NCBI RefSeq assembly: GCF_031143425.1
Contig: NC_090444.1
Span: 1,349,064,323-1,349,128,322 of the forward strand
Length of the DNA stretch: 64,000 nt
Source of the DNA: Pleurodeles waltl
Lineage: Eukaryota; Chordata; Amphibia; Caudata; Salamandridae
Direction of reading: 5' to 3'
The notes beneath the pieces are model-generated. The model saw only the letters and a program-made list of their open reading frames with translations, was not told where the DNA came from and made no database searches. A program made the position numbers and the translations under genes. Below, piece after piece: positions 1-11,224 of this stretch; the stretch's first letter is position 1, and the number at the start of each line of letters is the position of its first letter.

Positions 1-792
1 TCATTTCATGGGTAGTGTTGAGTCAAAACGAGCCACATGATGTCACTCAGGTGCACTGTTATTGAGCAAATCTCTGGATCCAATCTGGCACCTGAGGGTT
101 ATTCTTAGGTGACCTATCCATCAGAATGAAAATGTACAGTCACATCCCAAGTGATAATTATGTTCTGTTGTGTGATTTCAATGCCAGAATATTTACATGG
201 GGATATAACAATCTTGAACTAATAACGGTGAGCACCTGCTATAATTTACCTTCACTGTATTTAGACAACAAAACTATTACCATGGAAAAGGACTGATTAA
301 CTGGGCTCTTCACTTGCATTTTACATTGGCTACAGGACGCCTGTTGATCAGTGAGAAAAGAAGCAGGAGGGAAGTTTATAAAAATCGTTATAAGAGTCAT
401 CTGAGCTTGTAAATTAGAAAGAAATATAAACATAATGCATACATGATAAGGTAAACAGAAAAAGTCAAGTTATAGTTTCGCTAGTATAACGAGTGCACTC
501 AGAAACACAACCATAAAGAGTTCAGGTCTGTGATAGCTTCTGCTACAGGCACAATCACTGTCAAAAATGTTGTTCCACTATCAGTGCAAGATTGGGTTTC
601 AAATTGTAGCAATCTGTAGGAGTCTGATAGCGGGCACCCAACATGTGCGAAGGGCAGACAATGTTGTCATGTCCCTTGAGCTAAATTATTGTTTGTTCAT
701 ATCAACAAAAGACACCTTAAAATATTTTAAGGAAGCAAAGAACTCAGGAGCCTATGGCATAAATTGGCTTCCTGTAAAAGTGCTAAAACATA
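1..792. other. Intronic sequence, nothing recognised
   Basis: AT-rich sequence with no ORF resembling a known protein and no clear repeat structure. It lies downstream of the last visible DOP1 exon on the minus strand, so it is probably intron. The next DOP1 exon was searched for and not found. Confidence 0.5.
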
Positions 793-1421
793 GGCGGTCA
801 TTCTCACCGCGGCGGACGGCGGTCGCCGCCCGCCAAGCGGTTCCCGCCGAAAGACCGCACCGCGGTCAAAAGACCGCCGTGGCCATTCCGGCTTTCCCGC
901 TGGGCCGGCGGGCGACCGCCAGAAGACCGCCGGCCGGCCCAGCGGGACAGCCCCTTCAACAATGAAGCCGGCTCGGAATGGAGCCGGCGGAGTTGAAGGG
1001 GTGCGACGGGTGCAGTGTCACCCGTTGCGATTTTCACTGTCTGCTAAGCAGACAGTGAAAATCTTTGTGGGGCCCTGTTAGGGGGCCCCTGCACTGCCCA
1101 AGCCAGTGGCATGGGCAGTGCATGGACCCCCAGGGGCCCCACGGCACCCGTTCCCGCCATCCTGGTTCTGGCGGTAGACACCGCCAGAAACAGGCTGGCG
1201 GGAAAGGGGTCGGAATCCCCATGGCGGTGCTGCAAGCAGCGCCGCCATGGCGGGTTCCCTGGGCCAGCGGGAAACCGGCGGGAAACCGCCGGCTCCCCTT
1301 TTCCGACCGCGGCTTTACCGCCGCGGTCAGAATCGCCCAGGAAGCACCGCCAGCCTGTTGGCGGTGCTTCCGCCGCACTCCGCCATGGCGGTCATGGACC
1401 GCCAAGGTCAGAATGACCCCC
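793..1421 (+). mobile_element. Harbinger-type GC-rich MITE, 629 bp
   Basis: The left end reads GGCGGTCATTCTCACC and the reverse complement of the right end reads GGGGGTCATTCTGACC, giving terminal inverted repeats. A 3-bp ATA duplication flanks both sides (790-792 and 1422-1424), as expected for PIF/Harbinger. The interior is very GC-rich and full of GGCGGT/ACCGCC motifs and short inverted repeats. No transposase is encoded; ORFs across it are compositional artefacts. A relative in the opposite orientation lies at 59377-59898, and the ends resemble those of the 8.9-kb element at 16961. Confidence 0.85.
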
Positions 1422-2680
1422 ATAATGCCTTGGAATGGTCAAGAATATTTTTCCCAAATTTCAATATAGTATTAACAACTTTCAGACCTCTTACTTCCTC
1501 GAAAGGGAGCTTAATCGTTTCATTATTTAAAAGAGCTCACTAAATGAATCCCAAACGTAAGCTTATTAGCTCTCTGGGATGCAACAAGTAAGCTCTTTGC
1601 TAAACATCTGTTGACCCAATTGATACAATGCTGTTGATAATAATTTGATAACAAACGAACAGTCAGATTTCCAAACTGCTTAACTATGGTTGATAACTAC
1701 CCAAGATTTCATGTTTCCTCCATATTTTCTAACATTGTATAGGAGATCAAGGAATTGAGAATCTATGCCTCTACAACTAAGTTAGGGAGACAAATGTACC
1801 TTTGATTTTATTCCATAGAATTGAATGTCTCTAACTACACAACAATGTAGTGTTAAATATCACAAATGCAAAAATAGGGAAGCAGTTTATTTTTATGCAT
1901 CAAGGTCACCCAACTGAAGCATTACGTGACAAGGATAATTATTCTGACACTGGCACAATTCAATATAAGCAACAAAAGGTGCATTAACAGATTCTACTTA
2001 TCATGAGTTATACAATAAAACTGAGGAGAGCTTTTTTAATAAGCTTCTGGCAACTGAGTTTGTCTTTTTTGGGTCTAAATGGAAATTAACAACTGTGTCT
2101 TTAAAGAGGCAAGCCAAATTTATGTGCGGAAAGCAGTTGAATCATTAAGTTTTACTACTGCGGTAGAACATGTAGATTAAACCAAACCACTTCTTGTGCA
2201 GAAATAAATGCTGAAATTAGTCTGATGCATTTCTATTTAAGAGCAATGATGGACCTAAATGTGTGGCATATTTTTTAAAATTCCCATCAAGGACGGAAGG
2301 GGTGGCTGGTTGATTTTATTAAATAGAAAATCCAGGTAAATTAACAGAATGTTTGTAAAGAATTGTATTTTAATGATTTACTTTATAATGAATGACCTAT
2401 TAGCACCTTCTTCTGTAAATGTTTGTTACTACTTGTATAACGATATGAGGACCTATATGCTATAACCTCTTTGTAGGTTTGGAAGTGTCTGAAATATATA
2501 AATAAATGAGGTAGAGTTTTATACAAACTATAGCCTTGATGAATATTGTGATTTATTTCTACTATTCCTAGATCTTGTGACGAGTCTAACAAATACGTAA
2601 GACAGTAAACATGTCTTGTTCTTAAAAAAACACGAGCCCTTCATTAATGGTACCAAATGGCAAACAGACTTTAAACCTAC
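1422..2680. other. Intronic sequence, nothing recognised
   Basis: AT-rich spacer between the MITE and the DOP1 exon. No coding similarity or repeat structure was recognised on either strand. Confidence 0.5.
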
Positions 2681-2790
2681 CTGTACCAGCAAATCTTTAG
2701 AAAAGGCACTAAAATAGTATGCTGCATGTTCCTCAGGATTGCTGTGCCGCGTGCTTCTGGGCCCTGTAACAGCGCCATTGTTATCGAAGC
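2681..2790 (-). CDS. dop1a: DOP1 family protein, internal exon (110 bp)
   Basis: DOP1/Dopey proteins are very large, conserved peripheral Golgi/endosome proteins that work with MON2 in membrane trafficking. This minus-strand exon has an acceptor (pyrimidine-rich tract ending AAG) and a donor (CAG then GTAGGT). It encodes 36 residues after completing a split Gly codon, starting FDNNGAVTGPRSTRHSNPEE and ending FSKDLLVQ. Its phase joins exactly to the exon at 35252-35153, which ends ...YAWLLG. Residues FDNNG after YAWLLG favour the DOP1A paralogue over DOP1B, from my memory of the family. Only part of the gene is in the window; exons on both sides lie outside it. Confidence 0.85.
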
Positions 2791-4215
2791 CTTCAAGCAA
2801 ATAAAGAAATCATAATAAATAAATGATGCCTTTGTCAATGTTATCATTATTTATTTCTGCCCAAAGTACTGATCACTTACCATATTGTTGTCCATGTAAT
2901 GTCAGCAAGTGAGAGACCATTTTAAAGTTTAATAAGAGAAGTCACTGGGAGATCTAGCCAACTACCCCATGCATTTCAAAAAGAACATGCACTTTTTCCT
3001 AATCCTAAACTTAGATTGTCATTTCTGTACATGCTGTCCTCTCAGAGAAAACTCTGCAGGAGTACAGACAAAAATACACAAACATACTAAGAATTTCTGA
3101 TGAAAATGCTTCTAAAAGAAAGATGCACTACCCATGCAAAGCACAGACTAGACCCCCAGGCTTGCACTTTAAACCTAATTCAGACACTCGACCATTGTTC
3201 AACGCACAAACATAGTCAGGACTTTAGAAAACTCATAGTACATTGCAGGGTGCATATAAATCACTCTCAGAAATACATTTTTGTGTCAATTTCAATTATT
3301 ATAATTAGCAAGAGTTTAAAAAAGACGCCAGTCTAGAAGGGTAAATTACTGCTACAATACAGGTACAATATATATACAAGGGTATTTACACCAAATAGAG
3401 CGAAGGGGAGACATAAAAGCACAGTGTCAAGTCTTGTGTTTAAGCTCATGGGATATACCTAATGAATAGGAGATGCACTAAAGAGGACTTCACCGGTCAT
3501 AAGGAGATATATCTCTTGTTTGTAGTATCGTGCAGTAACCTAAATGTAATGTAGACTGGACAAGACGAATTACAAAACAAGTGGGAAGGGTCAATTATTT
3601 ATAAATTGGATGAATGGGTACTGCAATTTAATGATTTGCAAACCTTGTTACAAGAAGATAACTTAATTTTGTCAAGACTGAAGACTCAGATTAAATGGCA
3701 CACTTTTAATGACTCTAGATCAACCACAATTTAAAACAAACATTACTTCAGAAAGAGAACACTGACAAATTCACCAATCTGATCACTATTGCGCAAGCAT
3801 ATATAAAGCACACTTACTTTTTTATCTGAAGTGCACACCTTAACAAGCATTTGCAATGTAATAGGTCTGGCATTAGCGAGAGTTAGAGCTGTTGGTGTTG
3901 TAATGATAATGACAACCTCGCATCTGGGACCTTATAAATATTTTGCCATGCAGCACATTAAACCTTTATCAGAAATAAACTGTATTTGTGCATTCCTTCA
4001 TACAATTGGCATTAGACTGTAATGGTCTGAACAGCCCCACAGTAAAAATAGCATTTGGAAGAAACATGGTCATATAAACATATATTCAGGCCCTAGAGAG
4101 CATAATCACATAAAAAGAGTGATAAAGAATATTGCAGTGCAATCATAAAATCGGCCTCTTGAGGGCATAGTGTATTACACATTTTCTGGCCTAGCAAGCC
4201 TTTTAAATATCATTT
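2791..4215. other. Large DOP1 intron, unrecognised portion
   Basis: AT-rich sequence inside the roughly 32.4-kb intron. No coding region or repeat family was recognised. Confidence 0.5.
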
Positions 4216-5745
4216 AACTGTGGAGTCAGTGGCACAAGAGTGCAGTGCCGTAGGTAATTACTAGATGTCCCTGTAGAGTCAACAGCAGAATGTGCAGTAG
4301 TACTGGTCAATAGCAGAAGGCACAATACCACTGGTCGTAGTTAGATGTCCCTGCAGATTAAACAGACGGTGCAGTACCACTGGTTATGGCTAAATGTCCG
4401 TAGAATCAACTGCAGAAGGTGCAATACTACCGACAGTGACTAGATGTGCCTGTTAAGTCAACTGAGTTAAGAGTGCCTTGGAACAATAATAATTCCAAAG
4501 CCCAGAGAGAGCAAAGCTGCAGACCAAGCAAAACTATCAATATACTATTACAAACAAGGCTCTTATAACTCAAACTCCTCTCAGCTGTAAAAAAAAAAAA
4601 ACATTTTAGCTATGAGAAAACGTAATGTGCATTGAATGGTGGAAGGGGTTATGATATTAGGGTCCCCTCTCACCTAGACTGACCCACAAGACGGCCTAAA
4701 CAGAAAGAGCACATCCTTCTGAATGTTTTTAGGGGGTGATCCCATTGCCCTAGGACCATCACAGACTACGTTATGGGCACAAATGCACAAATGTGTTGTA
4801 AAATGAATTCCTGCAAAGCATTATGGGCAGAGTTTCAGTGAATACATTAAACACTTTTCTGAACTGTTCCTTCATTAGCAGAAGGTGCAGTACCTGTAGC
4901 ACATTTGCAAATCAAGCAGAGCTATCAGAACACTCTTCACACTTACAAACAAGGCCCTTATAACACAAACTCCTCTCAGCTGTTAAAACAATAATTTTAA
5001 CTAAGAGAGAATTTAAACACACATTAAATGGTGAAAGAGGATATGATTTTTGGGCCCCCTATCTCCTGGTGTGACCCACAAGATGACCAGAACCGTAAGA
5101 GCCCATCCTTCTGAATGTACTGGTGATAGTCCCATTGCCCTAGGACCCCACACAAATGTGTTGTAAAATGAGTGCCTGCAAAGCGTTATGGGATGAGTTT
5201 CCGTGAATACATTAAACCTTTATCAGAGTGTGTTTGTTCATTAGCAGAAGATGCAGTACCACTGGTGGTGGCTAAATGTCCCTATTGAGCCAACTAAGTC
5301 AGTAGTGCATTAGCAGAAGGTGCAGTACCACTGGTGGTGGCTAAATGTCCCTGTCTAGCCAACTAAGTCAATAGTGCCTTACAGCAATTATCCTTGCGAT
5401 ACGGGGCGAGCATAGAGAGCATTACACATCTGCAGGCCAAGCAGGAATGTCAGAATACTAACAAGGTCCTTATAGCACAAACTCCTCTCAGCTGTAAAAA
5501 ACAAAAGTTTCAGCTAGGAGAGAATTTAAATATACACTGAATGGTGGAAGATGTTATGACATTTGGGCCCCCTCTCACCTAGTGTGTCCCACAAGATTGC
5601 CTGAACAGAAAAAGCACATCATTATAAATGTTTTGGGGGTGGTCCCATTGCCCTTGGACCGCCACAGGCTGAATTATGGGCACAAATGTATTGTAAAATG
5701 AATGCCTGCAAAGCATTATGGGGTGAGTTTCCCCGACTGCAATGA
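4216..5745. repeat. Nested tandem repeat block
   Basis: Two levels of repetition are visible. Short units of roughly 60-70 bp built around 'gtgcagtaccactggt...ctaaatgtcc' recur at 4230-4450 and again at 5240-5370. A longer unit containing 'caaactcctctcagctgt', a run of A, 'gaatggtggaag', 'cccattgccc' and 'ttatggg' occurs three times, at about 4552-4850, 4930-5200 and 5462-5720. Copies are diverged, so the amplification is not recent. No coding potential was seen. Confidence 0.75.
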
Positions 5746-5758
5746 ATATTGTAGTATC

Positions 5759-5784
5759 GGCTCTCCCGCTCTGCTGGGAGAGCC
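5759..5784. repeat. Short perfect hairpin
   Basis: GGCTCTCCC and GGGAGAGCC form a perfect 9-bp stem with an 8-nt loop. It sits at the edge of the tandem block. No function is assigned. Confidence 0.6.
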
Positions 5785-7035
5785 GCTGTTGAGGATTCAT
5801 TCTTAGGTTGATTTCATGCGATATAAAGCAACAACAAAAGTACAAAACACAGGTACAACACAACTACTTGTAATTACTGCTTATGTAAACTGAGGACCAA
5901 GTGATAGCCAAAGGCGGAAAACAAACTGCACATGCAAAACAAACTGTATGCGTGAACACGAGTGCTCACTGACAAACATGAGAGGCAGGAAACAAAGAAA
6001 AATAGTCTGTCCAAACAAAAGAAAAACATTTAAGGCATAAGTAAACTATACTTGGCCAGTGTTCACTTGGCCAAGTACAGGATGTGACATATCTGCTGCC
6101 AAACCACTTAGGAGGCAGTACTACAAGAGTGACACTGCCTTCAACCTATATGAAGCGGCAGGCAGGACCAAATGCGCAGAGAAGAGGCAGACGGGGGACC
6201 AAATGCCTATACCCCTAACATCAGGTCTTCCAGACAGCGCATGCGCACTGTTTAGGCTTGACCTAAAAATGCACTGACAAAGCGGAGACGGCTGTTATAT
6301 AACTGAAAGTGCTTGGATGCTTCTATCCATTCAGGCACTTATGCAGCCTTCCGCTAACGCAGTCATGTATCATCAATGCACTGTCTCTCATTCTTTCACT
6401 TATGCATTTATTGATCCATAAATGGACCCATTCTTGTATTCACCCGTTCCTTAGCCACAATACCACACACACAAACTCAACAAGCGTTAAAGAGGGCTTT
6501 TCAGTTATCAACCTAATGGCACTGCTGCCAGTTGATGAACGATGTGAGTGTGCTTCTCGTAGTCTGTGAGTGCTACTCTGATTAAGTGTGGAATCATTGG
6601 AGAAACTGCAAGGCTACTAGTGAATGAGGGGCGTAACAAATGCTTCCGGTACTGTGTGCTTGATAGTCTGTGAAGGGTGTGAAAGTGATGTTTGTATTTT
6701 GGGTGTTCTTTTTTTCTAGCATAAGAGCTTTATCAACTCACAGTGTGATTTTGTTGAGGTTCGAGACATGGTATGTACTAATTTAACAATGGACACCCAC
6801 TCCTCCTGAAACAATACTGCAGTAATCGTTACGAACCTGAGTCCTCTTCCTCCACTTGTGAGCCTTGATCGCCTGCTTTCCTTGCTGGCCTAAGATTGAA
6901 GGGTATTCATGACACAGGTTGTCCATTTATTTATATTCGACTACCTGCCCAGTTACTGCTGCCAAGCCGGGCACCTTGACCAACCCACTCCCCCAAGCAC
7001 AGATCACTGAACCTCCCCTCCTCCTCCTCCAACAC
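5785..7035. other. Unrecognised intronic sequence
   Basis: No gene, family-level repeat or splice-bounded coding segment was recognised. The short ORFs here have no recognisable domain. Confidence 0.4.
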
Positions 7036-7039
7036 ATAT

Positions 7040-7115
7040 CAGCGGTTCTTAATCTGGGGAGCATGCCCCCTACACAGGAAACATGCTACGGTCTACAAAA
7101 TTAAATAATATTAGC
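7040..7115 (+). mobile_element. hAT-like transposon end (remnant)
   Basis: CAGCGGTTCTTAATCTGGGG followed by a GC-rich CCCC segment resembles the terminal inverted repeats of Charlie-type hAT transposons. No matching right end was found; the AC/AT microsatellite begins just downstream. Confidence 0.45.
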
Positions 7116-7129
7116 AGATTAATAAATAA

Positions 7130-7130
7130 A

Positions 7131-7192
<62 letters not shown>
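7130..7192. repeat. (AC)n(AT)n compound microsatellite
   Basis: About nine AC repeats run directly into more than 20 AT repeats. A second short AT run at about 7269-7283 overlaps the inner end of the adjacent inverted-repeat arm. Confidence 0.95.
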
Positions 7193-7194
<2 letters not shown>

Positions 7195-7197
<3 letters not shown>

Positions 7198-7673
7198 CTC
7201 AGAGCAACCAAGTTACTGTACTGCGTTGCATCAAAGGGTGAGAGAAAAACCGCACCTTATCTACTAAGATATATATATATATAAACCATAAAACTGCTAC
7301 GCTTCTGAGCACTGCCTCCTGCTGGAGTGTTGCATCTTCTCGGGTGAGGAACACAGAAATAAATCCCCAAAACAAGCTTCAAAACGAAGTATTGCACGTA
7401 CTCGGTGCTCTGCACAATAATCCTTTATTAGGAACACTAACACCAAAGCATATTTTTGTACTGTAGAATCACCTTCCAGTACAAAGTCTAAGCTTGACAG
7501 AATGTATACATCCTTGCATTGTGGAGGAAGGGAGTGTGTGCTGGCAGATGGAAACCTAAAGAGCATCAGCACTGAGGGAAGAGAAAAACAGCGTTATATC
7601 TTAGTAGATAAGGTGCGGTTTTTCTCTCACCCTTTGATGCAACGCAGTACAGTAACTTGGTTGCTCTGAGTAC
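7195..7673. repeat. Fold-back element with perfect 79-bp arms
   Basis: Positions 7195-7273 and 7595-7673 are exact reverse complements over 79 bp, separated by 321 bp. The inner segment has no recognised coding region. Just outside the right arm, 'cagtaacttggttgctctg' is repeated once in direct orientation. Perfect arms suggest a recent event or gene conversion. No target-site duplication could be assigned because the left side abuts the AT microsatellite. Confidence 0.9.
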
Positions 7674-8077
7674 AGTAACTTGGTTGCTCTGCTGCTTGGT
7701 GTCAAAACTTAGTATATTTACCTCTGTATCTCAAACCAGTCAGCACAGAGACACTATGTGGTTGGCTCTGCTATGCAGAAACCAGCTCCTGCAGTTCAAT
7801 AAATAGTTTTCCTACTCAATTTTTTTTTAAATCCATACAAACTAGCCTCCTCAGTGTAGGAAAAAACAACTTTAGAAATGGGATTTCCCTTAAGAGGCAG
7901 AAAGTCACTAAATATAATTATACAGGTAGGACTGCTCAAGTCCAAGGTCAGATTAAGATAGAAAACAGGTCCGGGCACGAATATAAAAGCGCCCCCCCAT
8001 TAGTGACTTAGACATCTCAAAGCACTGGCAAAGCCAACAGTTTCACTTATGTGAGATCTGTTGGCTTTGTCAATGTT

Positions 8078-8310
8078 TCAAAACGGAGAGTGGGGAGGGC
8101 CTGGGGAGTACAAAATGGACAGCAGGATGAGGGCGAGGGTGAGGAAGGAAAAGGACAGAGGAAGAGAGGCGAGGTTGGTGGGGAATCAAATAGACAGCAG
8201 GAGGAGGGTAGAGTTGATGGGAAACAAAACAAACAGGGGAAAGGGTGGGGGTGCAACACAAGGTTGCTGTGGGTGAGGGAGAAGCAAAAACAGGATCAGG
8301 GCGGGGGTCA
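8078..8310. repeat. Purine-rich low-complexity tract
   Basis: The plus strand is strongly biased to A and G, with motifs such as gaggaaggaaaagg and ggggaaaggg. ORFs on both strands here (Glu/Gly/Arg-rich or Pro/Ser-rich) are products of this bias. Confidence 0.8.
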
Positions 8311-9282
8311 GGAGACCATACAATAGCGTGCACTCTAATAGAAAGCAAGGCGCTTTTTTTTAAAGTACCTGTAGCAGTGCGCGGCCAGTGGAAAGGCACT
8401 GCCCGCAAACGGGAAGCTATGCTAGGTCCATGCACCAGGGCTGGGGAAGCAGTCCCACGAAGAATGCAGGAGGTGAGCAGCGGGCAGGAAGCAGGATGTG
8501 TGATCAGTAAAAAGCAAGAAACAAGAGTGCCGTGGAAGCCAAACAATGGTAACTATTGGTAAGTAATGGCCGTTTTTTTAAATGCCTTTCGCGCACACGC
8601 ACTGTAGGTAAACCCTAAAAATTGGTCCATGTGGCAAACTGTGTCACTTTCAAACTTGTATAGAGACACCTCATACGTTTTTTGCAAAGTATGGAAGACT
8701 GCATGGATTTGAGCTTGCTGCAGGCAATATGTTTTTCAATATCAGGGAACTCGACAGTAAAAGCCATAAAACTGTCCACAAACAGCCGGGATCAGTGAGG
8801 GTGGGGCGGGATGAAAGGTGTGACCAAAAAGAACAAAATATTCTACAACTATTTTGTTGGTATTTCAGCTTCAAGTGAAAAAACAAAAAAAACAACACGC
8901 TCATCAAATGAAAAATAAATCCAAGCTAAACTAACCAGTGAGAGGTGCACTATATTAGGGGTGAGACCCCTATTGGTTAATGTGATTACAGAAGATATCT
9001 GTGTTAGATGAGAGCCAGATAATTGAAGTCTGGCTGGTGAAGAGGGGAATAGTGAGGTATGATTTTGAAGAGGACCCAGCCTGTGCCAGAAAGCACTGTG
9101 AATGTGTACATCATTATTTTCAAATTGAATTACACACAGTATAGATAGGCTGCCACAAAGTGCACAAAAGATTTAGGTTGAAGATAAAAAATTACTTCCA
9201 GAATGTAGATATGAGTAATATGCAGACTGTAACTAGTGCAAATATTTTTATTACTTTCCATTAAAAGCATGCACTCCTCACT
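8311..9282. other. Unrecognised intronic sequence
   Basis: No coding region or repeat family was recognised in this stretch. Confidence 0.4.
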
Positions 9283-9362
9283 GTTATGCCATTAATTGTG
9301 TTTGACCACTGACTTTGTGTTTCACCACTGTGCATATTAGTTGTTCAATGTTCACCAGTAGC

Positions 9363-9521
9363 ACATTACATTTTGTATTTGGTTTAGCTGCTGATTGGCT
9401 TTACTGTGGCATTAGACATTACATTCGGTATTCAGTTTAGCTGCCTATTGGCTTTAATGTGGCATTAGACATTACATTCTGTATTCAGTTTGGCTGCCTA
9501 AGGGCTTTATCATGGCCTTAG
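9363..9521 (+). repeat. 53-bp tandem repeat, three copies
   Basis: Three successive units of about 53 bp share 'cattacatt', 'tttagctgcc' and 'ggcattaga'. They sit upstream of the TATA box of the LTR-like segment, where enhancer repeats are usual. The third copy is the most diverged. Confidence 0.85.
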
Positions 9522-9749
9522 ACATTGCAGTTGAGACATTGCATATGAGCTGTGTTTTTCCACATGGTAAACTAAGCTTGTGTTTTTCTCTCACCGTACA
9601 CAATAGCATAATAAGTCCATATTTTGGTGTTTTTCTTTAGTGCAGAAAACAGTCTGACCTTGAGGGGTGTGTCTCGAAACGGTGGCCAACTTTCAACACA
9701 TTCCTGTCAAGGTTTACCTAAACAAGCCAGCATTTTTTAATAATTAATC

Positions 9750-9757
9750 TATAAAAG
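9750..9757 (+). promoter_or_regulatory. TATA box in LTR-like segment
   Basis: TATAAAAG is followed by a GC-richer segment starting GTGTCCC. This is a candidate polymerase II core promoter of the LTR-like unit. Whether it is used is unknown. Confidence 0.4.
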
Positions 9758-10150
9758 GTGTCCCTGGGCAGCAGCAAGGGGAATTTTCCGAGACTTTAGT
9801 CAGGAGCGGACGTCAGCTGCCTGACCTCCCGTATGGGTGGAAAATCTCTTTCTCGCAGTTGAACAGGAGTCATCAACTTGCAGGCATGAGAAAGATGAAG
9901 AGCAGTGATAGGCCCTACGGTGATGAATTTTGACTTTTATTCTTTGCTTTGAAGTTATGCTATAATATAATCACATATATCTGCTGTGTACATTGCAATT
10001 AAGAATCACTTTGATATATTTTCCTAACAAAGTTGCTGTGACTACTTTTAATCGTGTGCCTCCAACCTACTAATCTCTTCACTCAGGAACCTCGTAGTGA
10101 AGTAATAATAAATGTCTTCTTTACACTAAGAAGTGCATTCTAGAGATTGT

Positions 10151-10860
10151 TTTCATCTCAGTCATTAGTAAAAGCAAAACACTCACCTCATCAGGTCAAC
10201 TTACAATACCACTCCAAAAGAATATTGTTCAAGTGATCCCATCAATTAAAGCCAATCCCGACTTCTAAGCAGAGTTTACAGCTGAAGATTACCCAAATGT
10301 TTTACATTTACATTTCTTTCAGACAGCAGCACTAGAGACTTTCAACCCTTCACGCGAGACGCCTCAGATGTCAGAATTAACTGTCTCCTGCAGTGCCTGC
10401 CACACATAAAAAGAAAAAGAGGAACTTTCACGCCTCTCTCGTCTTTTAATCACAACAGGATGGCTTTAGCAGAACATCGATTTTGTTAACTAATTTTGTC
10501 TCGGAAACAGGGAGCATACTGGAAGAGAAGGAGCAAAGCTGCACACGTAGGCACGCAGTCTAAAGGGAACCTAGCCCTTAAGGTAGTCCCTAACTGCCCA
10601 AAGGAAAGGGCGTACAGTATTTAAAAAGTAAGACATGCATATTCAAAATAAAAGTAGGGCATGCATATTTAAAGTTTTACATGTGCTGCGTGTGAATAAC
10701 CTCCAAAGTCTTTTTTCACTGTAGCAATGCTGGCTCTCCCATAAGGAAACACTAGGTAACAATATAACAACTTATAATGCTTACGTTTGATTTGGGAGAA
10801 GCGAAATAAATGATTCAAGGACTTATTTTAATAGTAATTTAAAATTCAACTTAATTATAA
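10151..10860. other. Unrecognised intronic sequence
   Basis: No gene or repeat family was recognised in this stretch. Confidence 0.4.
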
Positions 10861-11220
10861 AGTTGTATTTTACATTACTATTTTGAAAATTGCACTTTTA
10901 GAAAATTTTAATTTTCCTGCATAGACCAAATATGCCTTTCTGACAATGTCCAGTATCACATGACTGGTGAAAGGCAACCCCACATATTGCTCTGAGACAG
11001 TAGACAAAAGGGTTGGGTGTGGAGAGGGGTTTTCTTCTTTGAGCAGGACAGTTTGCAAATGGAGTTATGCCCATGCCTTTCTTGAGCTTCAAAGGGTGCA
11101 TATTCTGTCACTGGTAGATATAGCTCATGACTAGGCCTGCCTCCCTTTGTCTTCCTAGTCTCCCCTTCTCCCTGGGCTTAAGCCTCATGTACAGACCACG
11201 AGGACTCCAAAACAATTTTG
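10861..11220 (+). mobile_element. LTR-like fragment (left part)
   Basis: 'attactattttgaaaattg' followed by 'cacttttagaaaat' resembles the segment at about 46143-46175 of the solo LTR at 45988-47927. The similarity fades rightward. It may be the left half of an LTR whose right half is at 13415-14570, interrupted by a LINE. Confidence 0.45.
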
Positions 11221-11224
11221 CCAG

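Larger units (their letters stand above)
9283..10150 (+). mobile_element. Possible solo LTR
   Basis: The segment has an LTR-like layout: TGTTATGCC near the start, a tandem-repeat region (9363-9521), a TATA box (TATAAAAG at 9750-9757), and an AATAAA signal at 10107-10112 about 360 bp downstream. Boundaries are uncertain because no clear target-site duplication was found and the 3' CA end is ambiguous. No internal viral-type coding sequence is adjacent. Confidence 0.45.

Noticed and set aside
567..1543. Several overlapping ORFs (60-134 aa) on both strands
   Set aside because: They lie in or around the GC-rich MITE. Arg/Pro/Gly-rich translations in all frames are caused by base composition and lack of stops.
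8047..8562. ORFs of 70-158 aa on both strands
   Set aside because: Purine-rich low-complexity DNA with no domain.
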